Below, in pieces: positions 8,077 through 16,333 of a DNA stretch of 35,977 bases. Numbering within the stretch: position 1 is the stretch's first letter; each line of letters starts with the position of its first letter. The position numbers and the translations under genes were made by a program. Below the pieces are notes generated by a model. That model was not told the origin of the DNA. It ran no database searches and saw only the letters and a program-made list of their open reading frames with translations. Location: positions 1 through 35,977 of the forward strand of contig JAMDCE010000487.1 of assembly GCA_023489135.1 (NCBI GenBank), in the 5' to 3' direction. This DNA comes from Chloroflexota bacterium (GTDB taxonomy: Bacteria; Chloroflexota; Chloroflexia; JAMDCE01).

Positions 8077-9255
8077 ATGAGAGAAGTCAGGCGAGTCTGC
8101 CTGGTCGGCGGTGGGATGTCGAAGTTCGGCATCCGACAGGCCACCTATCGCGACCTTATCTCGGAAGCCGGCAAAGCTGCCTTCGACAGCGTGCCCAACG
8201 TTTCACCCAAGGACATCGAAGGCTTTCTGCTCTCCACGGTAATGCCTGAAAGGACCGCTTTCCAGACCCACGTCGCCCCCATGGCCGCCGAGCTCGTGGG
8301 CGTTGCCCCAACCAAGCTGGTGGCGCGTATCGAGCTCCTCTGCGGCAGCGGGAGCTCGGCCATACGGCTAGCCTACGGCTTCATCGCATCCGGGCTGGCG
8401 GATGTAATAATGGTGTTGGGCGCCGAGAAAATGTACACTCCCAACCCCTGGGAGAGCCTGTTCCACCTGCTGGCCACCGGCGACCACGATTGGGAAGCCC
8501 ATCACGGTTTGACCGCGCCGCCCAACTTCGCCCTGGTCGCTCAGAGGCACATGTTGGAGTATGGCACCACCAAGGAGCAAATGGCGCTGGTATCTGTGAA
8601 GAACCGAAGAAACGGAGCCAGAAATCCCAACGCCCAGTTCCAGAAGCCGGTCACCGTCGAGGACGTCTTCGCGTCCAAGATGGTTGCCACTCCCCTGAAC
8701 CTCTTCGATTGCTGCCCGGCTACGGATGGGGCGGCGGCAATAATCATCGCCTCCGAGGAGAGGGCCAAGGAGATGACCGACCAGCCCGTGTACATCTGGG
8801 GCACCGCGCAGGTCGGAAAAGGGTGCAACGCCGCCAACGTTCCGGATTGGGCCAGCTGGCCTTCGCTACGCCTGGCGGCCAAGAATGCGTACGAGATGGC
8901 TGGAATCCGTGCCGACGACGTCCAGGTCGCCGAGGTGCACGATTGCTTCACTATCTCCGAAATCATCGAGTACGAAGAGCTGGGATTCTGTGAAAAAGGT
9001 GCAGGCGGCAAGTTCGTCGAGGAAGGACTGTCTGACTACGGCGGCAAGGTGGTCGTCAATCCGGGGGGCGGGCTGATAAGCCGGGGACATCCCTTTGGCG
9101 CCACCGGAATTGCCCAGGCCTTGGAGATGACGCTTCAGCTGCGGGGCCAGGCCGGTCCGAGGCAGGTGCCGGGGGCCAAAGTTGCCCTCACCCACAACCT
9201 GAGTGGATACGCCACCGAGCACACGATAATGATTTATGGGAGCGAGCCCAAATGA
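8077..9255 (+). CDS. Thiolase-family acetyl-CoA C-acyltransferase (SCP2/archaeal-type)
   Basis: The 392-residue thiolase condenses or cleaves acyl-CoA thioesters. Cys89 in ELLCGSGSSA is the acyl-accepting nucleophile. EVHDCF carries His288, and the Gly-rich GHPFGATG carries His338. The EVHDCF pattern, in place of the NEAFA of degradative thiolases, places it with SCP2/archaeal-type thiolases that work with a DUF35 partner, and that partner is the next gene. The start is ATG 8077, eight bases after GAGGAGG. It ends in an ATGA overlap with the DUF35 gene. With the 3-hydroxyacyl-CoA dehydrogenases further along it could complete a beta-oxidation-like route; this is inference because they are on the other strand. 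Confidence 0.9.
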   Translation: MREVRRVCLVGGGMSKFGIRQATYRDLISEAGKAAFDSVPNVSPKDIEGFLLSTVMPERTAFQTHVAPMAAELVGVAPTKLVARIELLCGSGSSAIRLAYGFIASGLADVIMVLGAEKMYTPNPWESLFHLLATGDHDWEAHHGLTAPPNFALVAQRHMLEYGTTKEQMALVSVKNRRNGARNPNAQFQKPVTVEDVFASKMVATPLNLFDCCPATDGAAAIIIASEERAKEMTDQPVYIWGTAQVGKGCNAANVPDWASWPSLRLAAKNAYEMAGIRADDVQVAEVHDCFTISEIIEYEELGFCEKGAGGKFVEEGLSDYGGKVVVNPGGGLISRGHPFGATGIAQALEMTLQLRGQAGPRQVPGAKVALTHNLSGYATEHTIMIYGSEPK

Positions 9256-9680
9256 CAGAACAACCGTACATCTTCACGATGGACATATACCCGCAGCAGG
9301 TGCCCGAGCAGAACCAGCTCTACAAGTTTTTCGAGAACCTGCGCGAAGGGCGTCTCACTACAACTCAGTGCAGCAAGTGTGAAGAGCTGCCCTGGCCACC
9401 CAGGACCGTCTGCCCGAAGTGTATGTCCAACGAGCTCAATTGGGTAGACCTGCCCAAGAGGGGTAAGCTTTACGCCTTCACCGCTCAGTACGCCGGGGTC
9501 CCGTACGTCTTTGATACGCCACTGGTAGTAGGCCTGGTCGAGTTCGACAACGGGCTGAAGTTCTTCTGCCGAATCGTCGAGGCCAAGCCCGAGGAGTTAT
9601 CGATCGGCTCGGAAGTTGAGCTGACTATACTGGAGGTGCCGGGCAATCGAGTAGTACACGCTTTCAAGCCCGTGAGCTAG
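9252..9680 (+). CDS. DUF35 zinc-ribbon OB-fold protein, thiolase partner
   Basis: The 142-residue protein has an N-terminal helix, a rubredoxin-like zinc ribbon with C40-x2-C43 and C54-x2-C57, and a C-terminal OB-fold (about 68-140). In archaeal HMG-CoA synthase complexes and bacterial thiolase pairs, DUF35 proteins bind next to the thiolase and help pass CoA intermediates. The ATG overlaps the thiolase stop (ATGA), giving coupled translation and probably equal amounts. It is the last gene of this transcript before a repeat cluster. Confidence 0.9.
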   Translation: MTEQPYIFTMDIYPQQVPEQNQLYKFFENLREGRLTTTQCSKCEELPWPPRTVCPKCMSNELNWVDLPKRGKLYAFTAQYAGVPYVFDTPLVVGLVEFDNGLKFFCRIVEAKPEELSIGSEVELTILEVPGNRVVHAFKPVS

Positions 9681-9703
9681 GTTACCGGTCCACGATCGCG
9701 GCA

Positions 9704-9772
9704 CTGAAGTGCTCGCGTCAAGCCGCTTGGCGAACGGAATTCCTTCAAACCAGCTTGACGGCGAGACTTCAG
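9704..9772. repeat. Imperfect inverted repeat, 19-bp arms
   Basis: Arms at 9704-9722 (CTGAAGTGCTCGCGTCAAG) and 9754-9772 (CTTGACGGCGAGACTTCAG) are near-perfect reverse complements, differing by a one-base shift inside. The 31-base loop is unremarkable. It is the first of three palindromic elements between the DUF35 gene and the transporter operon. Confidence 0.6.
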
Positions 9773-9809
9773 TCCGCCGAACACACTTCAGCACTGTCGC
9801 TTCTTGGTG

Positions 9810-9905
9810 CCCATCCGACAACCTAGTAGGGCGGGGGCTTGTCCCCCGCCGGGGCACGGGCAGGGGACAAGCCCCCGCCCTACCAGTGACGGTTATCGAA
9901 CAGGC
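9810..9905. repeat. Palindromic interspersed repeat, family A copy 1
   Basis: Inner arms at 9826-9846 and 9863-9883 are a perfect 21-bp inverted repeat (GTAGGGCGGGGGCTTGTCCCC and its complement). Outer flanks CCCATCCGACAAC at 9810-9822 and GGTTATCGAACAGG at 9891-9904 are also imperfect inverted repeats. A second copy at 11856-11926 shares both the inner motif and the outer flanks, so the whole unit of about 95 bases behaves as one mobile or REP-like element. Confidence 0.75.
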
Positions 9906-9993
9906 CCTCAGCACATCCCGGGCTCATACAAAAGACTCGGAGGCTGGCTCCACAATGCTTGCGGTACCCCACTTTGTGACAGGATTGGGAAAT

Positions 9994-10071
9994 GTCATTC
10001 CCGCTTGCGCGGGAATCCAGGCGCTTGCCTTATCCAGATGCCATATGGATTCCCGCTTGCGCGGGAATGAC
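9994..10071. repeat. Paired palindromic repeat of the ATTCCCGC...GCGGGAAT type
   Basis: Two 26-base arms, 9994-10019 and 10046-10071, each contain the small palindrome ATTCCCGCTTGCGCGGGAAT, and together form a larger inverted repeat (GTCATTCC... and ...GGAATGAC). Similar dispersed elements are known from many bacteria. It is non-coding and lies between the DUF35 gene and the transporter promoter. Confidence 0.7.
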
Positions 10072-10156
10072 GGGAGCGCGCAGGCTGGCAACCGCCTAAG
10101 ATATTGGTACGACTAAGGCTAACCAAGAGTGGGGCACCGCTGGCTCCACTATAGGC

Positions 10157-10185
10157 TTGACAACGACCCATCGTACCTGTATATT
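10157..10185 (+). promoter_or_regulatory. Strong sigma-70 promoter candidate for the ABC importer operon
   Basis: Consensus -35 TTGACA (10157-10162), a 17-base spacer and -10 TATATT (10180-10185). Transcription would begin near 10192, leaving a leader of about 210 bases before the livG start at 10404. A 28-codon frame at about 10208 lies in this leader but has no clear ribosome site. Confidence 0.65.
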
Positions 10186-10403
10186 AGGCGAAATTCGGTC
10201 CGCCAGAATGGCATGGTGGGGGACCAAGGTCAGCTCTTCCTTTACACGCTCGCAAACGCTTGGCGGCTCCCAAAGAACGGCCGCTTTTGATTGACTCCTA
10301 TTGTTCTGGCTCCGGGAAGTAGTCTCCCTGGAACCGGGACGCGCTGTCATCTTGAGGTGGACGCAGCGTCGCGTCGAAGTTTTCCATTGCATGGAGCGGG
10401 ACA

Positions 10404-11138
10404 TTGGCCCAATTACAGGGGTCGGATATCGTCAAAAACTTCGGCGGCGTGCGCGCTCTCAATGCCGTCAGCTTTCACGTGGGCAAGGGAGAGATCGTCG
10501 CCCTCATAGGACCGAACGGCGCCGGCAAGACCACTCTGCTCAACACCATTTGCGGGCTCAAGCCCGATAGTGGCACGCTGCACTTCGACGGCAAGAGCAT
10601 CGTCGGGCTAAGATCGGACCAAATCTGCACGATGGGAATCGCCCGCACCTTCCAGTTCACCCGTCCCTTTGTCAACCTTTCGGCTATGGACAACGTGGCC
10701 TCCGGTTGGTTTTTCGGCCGCGGGGGCCGATCGGCAGGAGGGCTTCGTGAGGCTCGGGAAGAGGGCCGCCGCATCCTCCAACTTCTCGGTCTGCAACACC
10801 GAGCACAAACCCTCGCCCGCGACCTTCTTCTGGCCGAGCGTCGTAGACTCGACATGGCCCGCGCCCTGGCCACTGCTCCCGATCTGTTGTTACTGGACGA
10901 GGTCATGGCCGGACTGAATCCCACCGAGGTCCAGGACATGATGCGCGTCGTCGACACCATCCGAAAGGATTGGGGAGTCACGATACTAATGGTCGAGCAC
11001 ATTATGAAAGCGGTGATGGGCCTTTCGGATCGCGTAATCGTTCTCAACTACGGCTCGAAAATAGCCGAGGGGCCTCCCGAAGAGGTCGCTAGGAACGAAG
11101 AGGTGATCACGGCCTATCTGGGGGAAAGGATTGTTTGA
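10404..11138 (+). CDS. livG: Branched-chain amino acid-type ABC transporter ATP-binding protein LivG
   Basis: The 244-residue ATPase belongs to a hydrophobic amino acid uptake transporter (HAAT family) and powers import through LivH/LivM. Walker A is GPNGAGKT at 36-43 and Walker B/D-loop is LLLLDEVMAGLNPTE. The signature motif is the relaxed LLLAERRRLDMARAL rather than LSGGQ, which is usual for LivG. The start is TTG 10404, with GGAG seven bases upstream. It overlaps livF by eight bases. The gene order G-F-J-H-M is less common than the J-H-M-G-F order of enteric bacteria. The substrate could be an amino acid, an amide, urea or an acid. Confidence 0.9.
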   Translation: MAQLQGSDIVKNFGGVRALNAVSFHVGKGEIVALIGPNGAGKTTLLNTICGLKPDSGTLHFDGKSIVGLRSDQICTMGIARTFQFTRPFVNLSAMDNVASGWFFGRGGRSAGGLREAREEGRRILQLLGLQHRAQTLARDLLLAERRRLDMARALATAPDLLLLDEVMAGLNPTEVQDMMRVVDTIRKDWGVTILMVEHIMKAVMGLSDRVIVLNYGSKIAEGPPEEVARNEEVITAYLGERIV

Positions 11139-11835
11139 GCTTCGGCGAGTTGAAGTTGCCTACGGCTCGGTGCCCGTGCTGTGGGACGTTTCCCTCAAAG
11201 TCGAGGAGGGAGAGATCGTGTCTCTCCTGGGGGCCAATGGAGCGGGAAAGACAACCACTCTGAAGACGGCCGTGGGCCTCCTGCGACCACGAGCCGGGTC
11301 AGTGTACTTTCAGGGGGAGCGAATCTCGGGCCTGCCCCCGCATCGGGTCATCGAACGCGGAATAGCGTTGGTGCCGGAGGGCCGCATGCCGTTTCCTCAA
11401 ATGACGGTTCGGGAAAACCTTGAGCTGGGTGCCTCCACCTCTCGTGGCAGAAAGCAGGCTCAATCATCGCTGGAATGGGTGTACTCCTTGTTCCCTCGCC
11501 TTAAAGAGCGAGAGTCCCAGGAGGCCGGCACCCTTAGCGGCGGCGAGCAGCAGATGATGGTCATCGGGCGAGCTTTGATGTCCCGGCCAAAACTGCTCAT
11601 GCTTGACGAGCCGTCGTTAGGGCTGGCTCCGGCCGTCGTCCTGCGACTCTTCGATCTGGTCAAAGAACTACGAAAAGAGGGGGTAACCATACTGCTGGTA
11701 GAGCAAAACGTTTATCAAGCGCTGCGCGTGTCGGATCGCGCCTACGTGTTGGAGAACGGCGCCAACCTGCTGCACGGCGAAAGTGCGAAGCTCCTCGAGG
11801 ACGAGAAGATAAGAAGCTCTTACCTTGGACTCTAG
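11131..11835 (+). CDS. livF: Branched-chain amino acid-type ABC transporter ATP-binding protein LivF
   Basis: The 234-residue second ATPase of the importer has Walker A GANGAGKT at 34-41, a canonical LSGGEQQM signature, Walker B LLMLDEPSLGLAP and the H-loop-type segment TILLVEQN. It should pair with LivG as a heterodimer. The TTG start at 11131 lies inside the end of livG, so translation is coupled. It is followed by a repeat hairpin and then the binding-protein gene. Confidence 0.9.
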   Translation: MFELRRVEVAYGSVPVLWDVSLKVEEGEIVSLLGANGAGKTTTLKTAVGLLRPRAGSVYFQGERISGLPPHRVIERGIALVPEGRMPFPQMTVRENLELGASTSRGRKQAQSSLEWVYSLFPRLKERESQEAGTLSGGEQQMMVIGRALMSRPKLLMLDEPSLGLAPAVVLRLFDLVKELRKEGVTILLVEQNVYQALRVSDRAYVLENGANLLHGESAKLLEDEKIRSSYLGL

Positions 11836-11855
11836 CGGTCGCCACCGCATTTGTG

Positions 11856-11926
11856 CCCATCCGACAACGTAGGGCGGGCGGGGGACAAGCCCCCGCCCGC
11901 CCTACAAGGCGAGTTATCGGATAGGC
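11856..11926. repeat. Palindromic interspersed repeat, family A copy 2
   Basis: Perfect 16-bp arms at 11869-11884 (GTAGGGCGGGCGGGGG) and 11890-11905 enclose a 5-base loop. The outer flanks CCCATCCGACAAC and GTTATCGGATAGG match those of the copy at 9810-9905. It stands inside the operon between livF and the binding-protein gene, where a very stable RNA hairpin could protect or limit the transcript. Confidence 0.75.
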
Positions 11927-11951
11927 TCTTATTACAATATGGAGGGGTAAA

Positions 11952-13325
11952 GTGAGAAAAGTCGGAATCTTGTTGTCCATCGTGCTGATCCTATCGCTGA
12001 TCGCCTGCTCGGGTGGCCAGTCCACTGCCCCAGCGAAGAAAGAGGAGCCCCCGGCCAAGGCAGCGGCTGCCCAGAAGCCGGCAGAGAAGGCCCAGCCCGC
12101 CCAGCAGGCCGCCAAGCCGGCCGAAAAAGCAACCCCCGCAGGGAAACCGGCCGCCAAGGCTCCTCGAACCATCAAGCTGGGAGGCACCGTGCCTGCCACC
12201 GGCCCGCAATCCAACGAGTGGGGCCCGGTGGCTAAGAAGTTTATCGAGGAATGGGCCAAGCTCGTCAACGAGCAGGGAGGGGTGTACGTCAAAGAGTACG
12301 ATGCCAAGCTTCCAGTCGAAGTCGTCGTCTACGACGACACCAGCAACCCCGATCGCTCGGTCGAGCTATACGAGAAGCTGGGCAACGTCGATAAGGTAGA
12401 TTTCTTCTTCGGGCCCGCTTCCAGTCCCATCACGATTCGCGCCTCGACCGTGGCTGAGCGACTCAAAATTCCGATGGTCACGTCCGAGGGCAACAGCCCA
12501 ACCATCTTCGCGCGCGGCTTGCAGTGGATGGTTGGCGCGGATAGTCTGGCGACCTTCTGGAGTGAGAATTACTTCAAAGTATTGAAGCAAGCCATCGACT
12601 CCGGGACGGCGAAGCTCAGTACGATCGCTTACGTCATCGAGGACACGCCGCACACGAAAGACGTGGCCGAGGGCGCGCGACAGCTGGCGCCGAAGCTGGC
12701 AGGACTCAAGGAAGTCGGCGCCGAGGTAGTCCCTCCCAACACCAACGATTTCGCCGGCGTCATAGGCAAGCTCAAAGGGTTGAACCCGGACGTGGTGTAC
12801 GTGGGAGCGTGGGCCGGCCCGTCAGTAGGATTTGTCAAGCAGGCTAACGATCTGGGATTGGATCCCAAGGAGCTGCACGTTATCCAGGCCCACATGAACG
12901 GGATGCGTTTTTCCAAGGACGTGGGGAGCAAGCTGGCCGACAACATCACGTCCGAAACCCACGACGGCCCGTTCACCAAGGGCGATTTCAAGATGTTCCG
13001 AGAAGTCCAAAAGCGCGCGGGGGTGGACGATCCGCAAGCCTATGGCTGGATGTCCATTCGATTCGTCGCCCTGGAAACGATTCTCAAGGGCATCGAGAAG
13101 GCCGGCACACTTGACCGCGAGAAGGTGATGGACGCTCTGAAGAGCCTTCGCTACGAAAGCCTGTACGGGGATTTCTACTTCACCTTCGGGACCAAAGTGG
13201 GCGACAAGACGCTCAACGGCTACGGTAACAAATTCCTGTATGCTTCGCAGACTCAAGGCGACAAAATAGTTATCATCGGGCCGCCCGGGTCCGAGACAGG
13301 GAAGTACAAGCCGCGCAAACCTTGA
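11952..13325 (+). CDS. Periplasmic/extracellular substrate-binding lipoprotein (LivJ/AmiC-like)
   Basis: The 457-residue solute-binding protein has a lipoprotein signal (hydrophobic 4-17, lipobox LIAC, acylated Cys19). A low-complexity Ala/Pro/Lys linker follows at about 20-68 with repeats such as KPAEKA. A type-I periplasmic binding fold follows, starting IKLGGTVPATGPQ. A surface-anchored protein with a long flexible tether fits a cell with a thick wall or a single membrane. The start is GTG 11952, with GGAGG six bases upstream. It supplies the substrate to LivHM; the ligand is not predictable here. Confidence 0.9.
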   Translation: MRKVGILLSIVLILSLIACSGGQSTAPAKKEEPPAKAAAAQKPAEKAQPAQQAAKPAEKATPAGKPAAKAPRTIKLGGTVPATGPQSNEWGPVAKKFIEEWAKLVNEQGGVYVKEYDAKLPVEVVVYDDTSNPDRSVELYEKLGNVDKVDFFFGPASSPITIRASTVAERLKIPMVTSEGNSPTIFARGLQWMVGADSLATFWSENYFKVLKQAIDSGTAKLSTIAYVIEDTPHTKDVAEGARQLAPKLAGLKEVGAEVVPPNTNDFAGVIGKLKGLNPDVVYVGAWAGPSVGFVKQANDLGLDPKELHVIQAHMNGMRFSKDVGSKLADNITSETHDGPFTKGDFKMFREVQKRAGVDDPQAYGWMSIRFVALETILKGIEKAGTLDREKVMDALKSLRYESLYGDFYFTFGTKVGDKTLNGYGNKFLYASQTQGDKIVIIGPPGSETGKYKPRKP

Positions 13326-13359
13326 GCGCGACTCGGTCGAAAACGCGCCACGCAACGAT

Positions 13360-13394
13360 GGCTGATCGGCGGGCTTCGAGCCGGCCGATCAGCC
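13360..13394 (+). promoter_or_regulatory. Strong intra-operon hairpin after the binding-protein gene
   Basis: GGCTGATCGGC (13360-13370) and GCCGATCAGCC (13384-13394) form a perfect 11-bp stem, and the loop holds a further GGCT/AGCC stem. No U-tract follows, so it is not a classical terminator. In many importers such hairpins stabilise the upstream mRNA, so the binding protein is made in excess over the permease; that role is inference here. Confidence 0.6.
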
Positions 13395-13437
13395 TCATCT
13401 CGCGCCACAAAGGACCGCTCTGAGTATCACACCCGTT

Positions 13438-14319
13438 ATGCTTATCGAGCTGACGATAGGGGGTTTGGCCCTCGGGGGCATCTACGCGCTCATCGCTTTC
13501 GCCCTGTCGCTCACGCTCAGCACCACGCGCGTTCTGAACGTCGCCCACGGCGACTTCCTGGTTCTTGGTTCCGCGGCCAGCGTTTTCCTGATGCGCCATC
13601 TCGAGCTTGATCCCTTCGTGTCTCTGGCCGGAGTGGCCTTAATCTTCGCCGCCGTCGGATTCATCTTCGAGCGGGCTCTGGTCGGGCCGATTTTGGGCAA
13701 GAAGCCCGAGCACATCCTGATCGGCTCGATACTCATCACATTCGGGCTCGCATTGTCCGTAGAGAGCTCGCTAGGTACTGCCTGGGCCGCGTGGGTGGAT
13801 CCTCAGCCACAGTTCACGGTCGACCCCTTCTTGCCGAGGTTCCAGATTGGCCAGCTCTCAATTTCCGGCAGTCGCGCGACGATCATCATCTTCGTGGCCC
13901 TGGCCATCGTGGCCTTCAGTATCTTCCTGAGAAAAACGTACGTTGGCAAGAGTGCACGCGCCCTGGCCCAGAACTACGAAGGCTCGATGGTGGTGGGGAT
14001 AAACACCCGGCACGTTTCCGCGGTTATCTTCGGCACGGCCATAATGACCTCAGCCCTGGCCGGCCTCTTCTACGCCGCCGCGGCCCCGCTCGAACCGTAT
14101 TCCGGCCTCCCGCTGACGATCAAAGCGCTGACCGTGGTGATACTGGCGGGGGTCGGAAGTCTACCCGGTGCGCTGATCGCCGGCGCGGTGTTGGGCCTGG
14201 CGGAAACCTTCACCGGTTTCTTCGTCGGTGCCCACTGGTCCCCCGTAGTAGCCATCGCTCTCCTCTTCATCATCCTGGTGGTTAAACCCACCGGGCTCAT
14301 GGGAAAGGAGGCGCTATGA
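13438..14319 (+). CDS. livH: Branched-chain amino acid-type ABC transporter permease LivH
   Basis: The 293-residue integral membrane protein has about eight hydrophobic segments. It contains the LivH motif LNVAHGDFLVLGS near 32-44 and the coupling-helix region GVGSLPGALIAGAVLGLAE near 238-256. It forms the membrane channel with LivM. The start is ATG 13438. It ends in an overlap with livM (stop inside ATGAG). Confidence 0.92.
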   Translation: MLIELTIGGLALGGIYALIAFALSLTLSTTRVLNVAHGDFLVLGSAASVFLMRHLELDPFVSLAGVALIFAAVGFIFERALVGPILGKKPEHILIGSILITFGLALSVESSLGTAWAAWVDPQPQFTVDPFLPRFQIGQLSISGSRATIIIFVALAIVAFSIFLRKTYVGKSARALAQNYEGSMVVGINTRHVSAVIFGTAIMTSALAGLFYAAAAPLEPYSGLPLTIKALTVVILAGVGSLPGALIAGAVLGLAETFTGFFVGAHWSPVVAIALLFIILVVKPTGLMGKEAL

Positions 14320-15323
14320 GCAGCCTTGTGTCGAGACACGCCGTCTCCACACTGTTGGCGCTTTTGGTACTCGTGGCTTTGCCGGCCTTTATCTCTTCGT
14401 CTATACTGACCGTCCTGACCTTCACCTTCGTCTGGCTGGTCCTGGCCGCCAACTACGATGTGTTAGGGGGCTATCTCGGTTACACGAATCTAGGGCAGGG
14501 CGCCTTCTTCGGCCTCGGCGCCTACACCTCCGTGGTGGCGCTGAACTTTGACCCCATCCGTTCCCTGGGACCGGTGGCTATCATCGCGGCCGGGCTTATC
14601 GGCATTATCGTGACCCTGGTTTTCGCCTACCTGGTAGCATTCCCGCTGTTTCGCCTGCGAGGGGCCTATTTTGCCATCGTCACCGTGACCATGGTGCTCC
14701 TCTTGCAGGTCCTGGTTCTCAACTTCGCCAATATAACCGGAGGCTCCTACGGGATCTACGTTCCGCAGGAGCACTATGTTCCTATGAATGTGGCCTACTA
14801 CCTGGCCCTGGTGTTGGCTGCGATCTCGGTTCTAATCAACTACGGCCTGTCCCGCAGCAAGACGGGGATCGCCCTCCAGTCCATTCGGGACGACGAAGAA
14901 GCCGCTTCGGCGATCGGCATTCCAGTCTTCCGATACAAGCAGATCGCCTTCATGATCAGCTCGGCTCCATCGGCAGCCATAGGTGTGGTCTTTTCCGTGA
15001 GCGCGGGCTACATCGACCACAATATGGCCCTGGGCCTGGAGCGCACGCTCCTGCCTTCCCTCATTGCCATGCTAGGTGGAACCGGCACGGTCCTCGGTCC
15101 GGTGGTGGGCGCCGTGCTCATCCGCACTATGGACACGGTGTTCTTCCATTACGTCGCCTTGCCCATCCCGTCGCTGGTCTTCTACGGTCTGATCCTTATG
15201 TTCATGGGCCTTTTCCTGCCCGAGGGAGTGTTAAACGCTCCCGTCCTGCGCGGGTTGCTCAGGCCAGGATCGACCAGGAAGGCTAGGCCCCGAGTAGCCA
15301 CCCCCGAGTCGGATCCATCGTAG
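14316..15323 (+). CDS. livM: Branched-chain amino acid-type ABC transporter permease LivM
   Basis: The 335-residue membrane protein has about nine hydrophobic segments. Typical LivM motifs are NYDVLGGYLGYTNLGQGAFF near 46-65, SIRDDEEAASAIGI near 189-202 (coupling region) and LGGTGTVLGPVVGAVL near 251-266. The ATG at 14316 overlaps the end of livH. Its stop TAG (15321-15323) is also the first three bases of a 109-base inverted-repeat element. Confidence 0.92.
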   Translation: MSSLVSRHAVSTLLALLVLVALPAFISSSILTVLTFTFVWLVLAANYDVLGGYLGYTNLGQGAFFGLGAYTSVVALNFDPIRSLGPVAIIAAGLIGIIVTLVFAYLVAFPLFRLRGAYFAIVTVTMVLLLQVLVLNFANITGGSYGIYVPQEHYVPMNVAYYLALVLAAISVLINYGLSRSKTGIALQSIRDDEEAASAIGIPVFRYKQIAFMISSAPSAAIGVVFSVSAGYIDHNMALGLERTLLPSLIAMLGGTGTVLGPVVGAVLIRTMDTVFFHYVALPIPSLVFYGLILMFMGLFLPEGVLNAPVLRGLLRPGSTRKARPRVATPESDPS

Positions 15324-15429
15324 AGCGGTTTGCGGTGAAATTTGGCTGCCCGCCGGGGTGCGTAGGGGCGTTCAATTGAACGCCCCTGCTAGGAGATGGA
15401 CTGGACAAATACCCAAGAAAACCGCTCTA
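15321..15429. repeat. MITE-like element with 11-bp terminal inverted repeats, nested palindrome
   Basis: TAGAGCGGTTT (15321-15331) and AAACCGCTCTA (15419-15429) are perfect inverted repeats bounding 109 bases. Inside, at 15362-15391, is a copy of the palindrome AGGGGCGTTCAA/TTGAACGCCCCT that recurs at 34332-34365. The unit fills nearly all of the space between the converging livM and dehydrogenase genes and may act as a two-way terminator. No coding capacity. Confidence 0.65.
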
Positions 15430-15432
15430 AGC

Positions 15433-16287
15433 CTACTGTTTAGAGTAGTCGTAGAACCCCTTCCCGGCCTTGCGTCCGGTGGCGCCGGCCGCGACCATCG
15501 ACTTCACAATCTGCGGGACGCGGAAGGTTTCGCCAAACTCGGCGGCGAAATCGGTCCAAATGGACAACATAGTGTCCAGCCCGATCAGGTCGAGCAGCTC
15601 CAGAGGACCCATGGGATGGTTATAAGCGAGCTTGCAGCCCTTGTCGATGTCCTCCGCCGTGCCAACGCCCTCGGCGTAGACCCTGACAGCCTCAGCCAAC
15701 AAAGCCGCCCCAATGCGGGTCGCGATGAACCCCGCGAAGTCTTTGGCCACAATGGTCTCTTTCCCCAGAGTATGGCAGAAATTCAGCGTCTTTTCCAGGG
15801 TCTCGTCACTGGTCTTGAATCCGCGAACTACCTCGACGAGCTTCATCATGGAAGCAGGGTTGAAGAAGTGTGTGCCGATGACACGCTGTGGGTTCTTGGT
15901 GACAGATGCTATCTTGCTGATGGGTAAGCCGGAGGTATTGCTGGCCAGTATCGTTTCCGGTCCGCATACCTCGTCGAGCTTGGCAAACACCTCTTGCTTG
16001 AGCGCCAGCTTCTCGAACACTGCTTCCACTACGAATTCCGATCCGGCCACATCTTCCATATGGGTGCTGTAGGACACTCGCCCGGTCCAGGCCGCGGCCT
16101 CCTCGGCCGAAGCCTGCCCCTTCTGAACCGCCCTGCCCGCGATCTTCTCGATAGCCGATTTGCATCTCTCCAGGGCGCTCTCCGACACGTCCACGATTCG
16201 CACCGGCCCACCCCAGTATCTAGCCGCTACGTAGGCAATCTCGGAGCCCATTACTCCGGAGCCGACAACCCCAACCTTTCCTGGCAT
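15433..16287 (-). CDS. 3-hydroxyacyl-CoA (3-hydroxybutyryl-CoA) dehydrogenase
   Basis: The 284-residue NAD-dependent enzyme oxidises 3-hydroxyacyl-CoA to 3-ketoacyl-CoA, or the reverse. It has the Rossmann loop GSGVMG (G9, G11, G14), the SNTSGL active-site segment, the catalytic His in GTHFFNP, and the C-terminal helical domain with NHPMGPLELLDLIGLD. The start is ATG 16287, nine bases after a perfect AGGAGG; the frame is open back to 16329 but homology begins at 16287. It lies 46 bases after the tandem dehydrogenase gene and should be co-transcribed with it and the TetR gene. Confidence 0.92.
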   Translation of the reverse strand: MPGKVGVVGSGVMGSEIAYVAARYWGGPVRIVDVSESALERCKSAIEKIAGRAVQKGQASAEEAAAWTGRVSYSTHMEDVAGSEFVVEAVFEKLALKQEVFAKLDEVCGPETILASNTSGLPISKIASVTKNPQRVIGTHFFNPASMMKLVEVVRGFKTSDETLEKTLNFCHTLGKETIVAKDFAGFIATRIGAALLAEAVRVYAEGVGTAEDIDKGCKLAYNHPMGPLELLDLIGLDTMLSIWTDFAAEFGETFRVPQIVKSMVAAGATGRKAGKGFYDYSKQ

Positions 16288-16333
16288 TGTGACTAACCTC
16301 CTGTTTAATTTTGGCATTTCACCAGTCAAAGGT

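Noticed and set aside
9994..10071. A CRISPR fragment made of two ATTCCCGCTTGCGCGGGAAT units
   Set aside because: There are only two units, arranged as an inverted repeat, with no cas genes nearby.
10096..10404. A minus-strand frame of 102 codons in the gap before livG
   Set aside because: It overlaps the strong plus-strand promoter, has no ribosome site and no recognisable protein.
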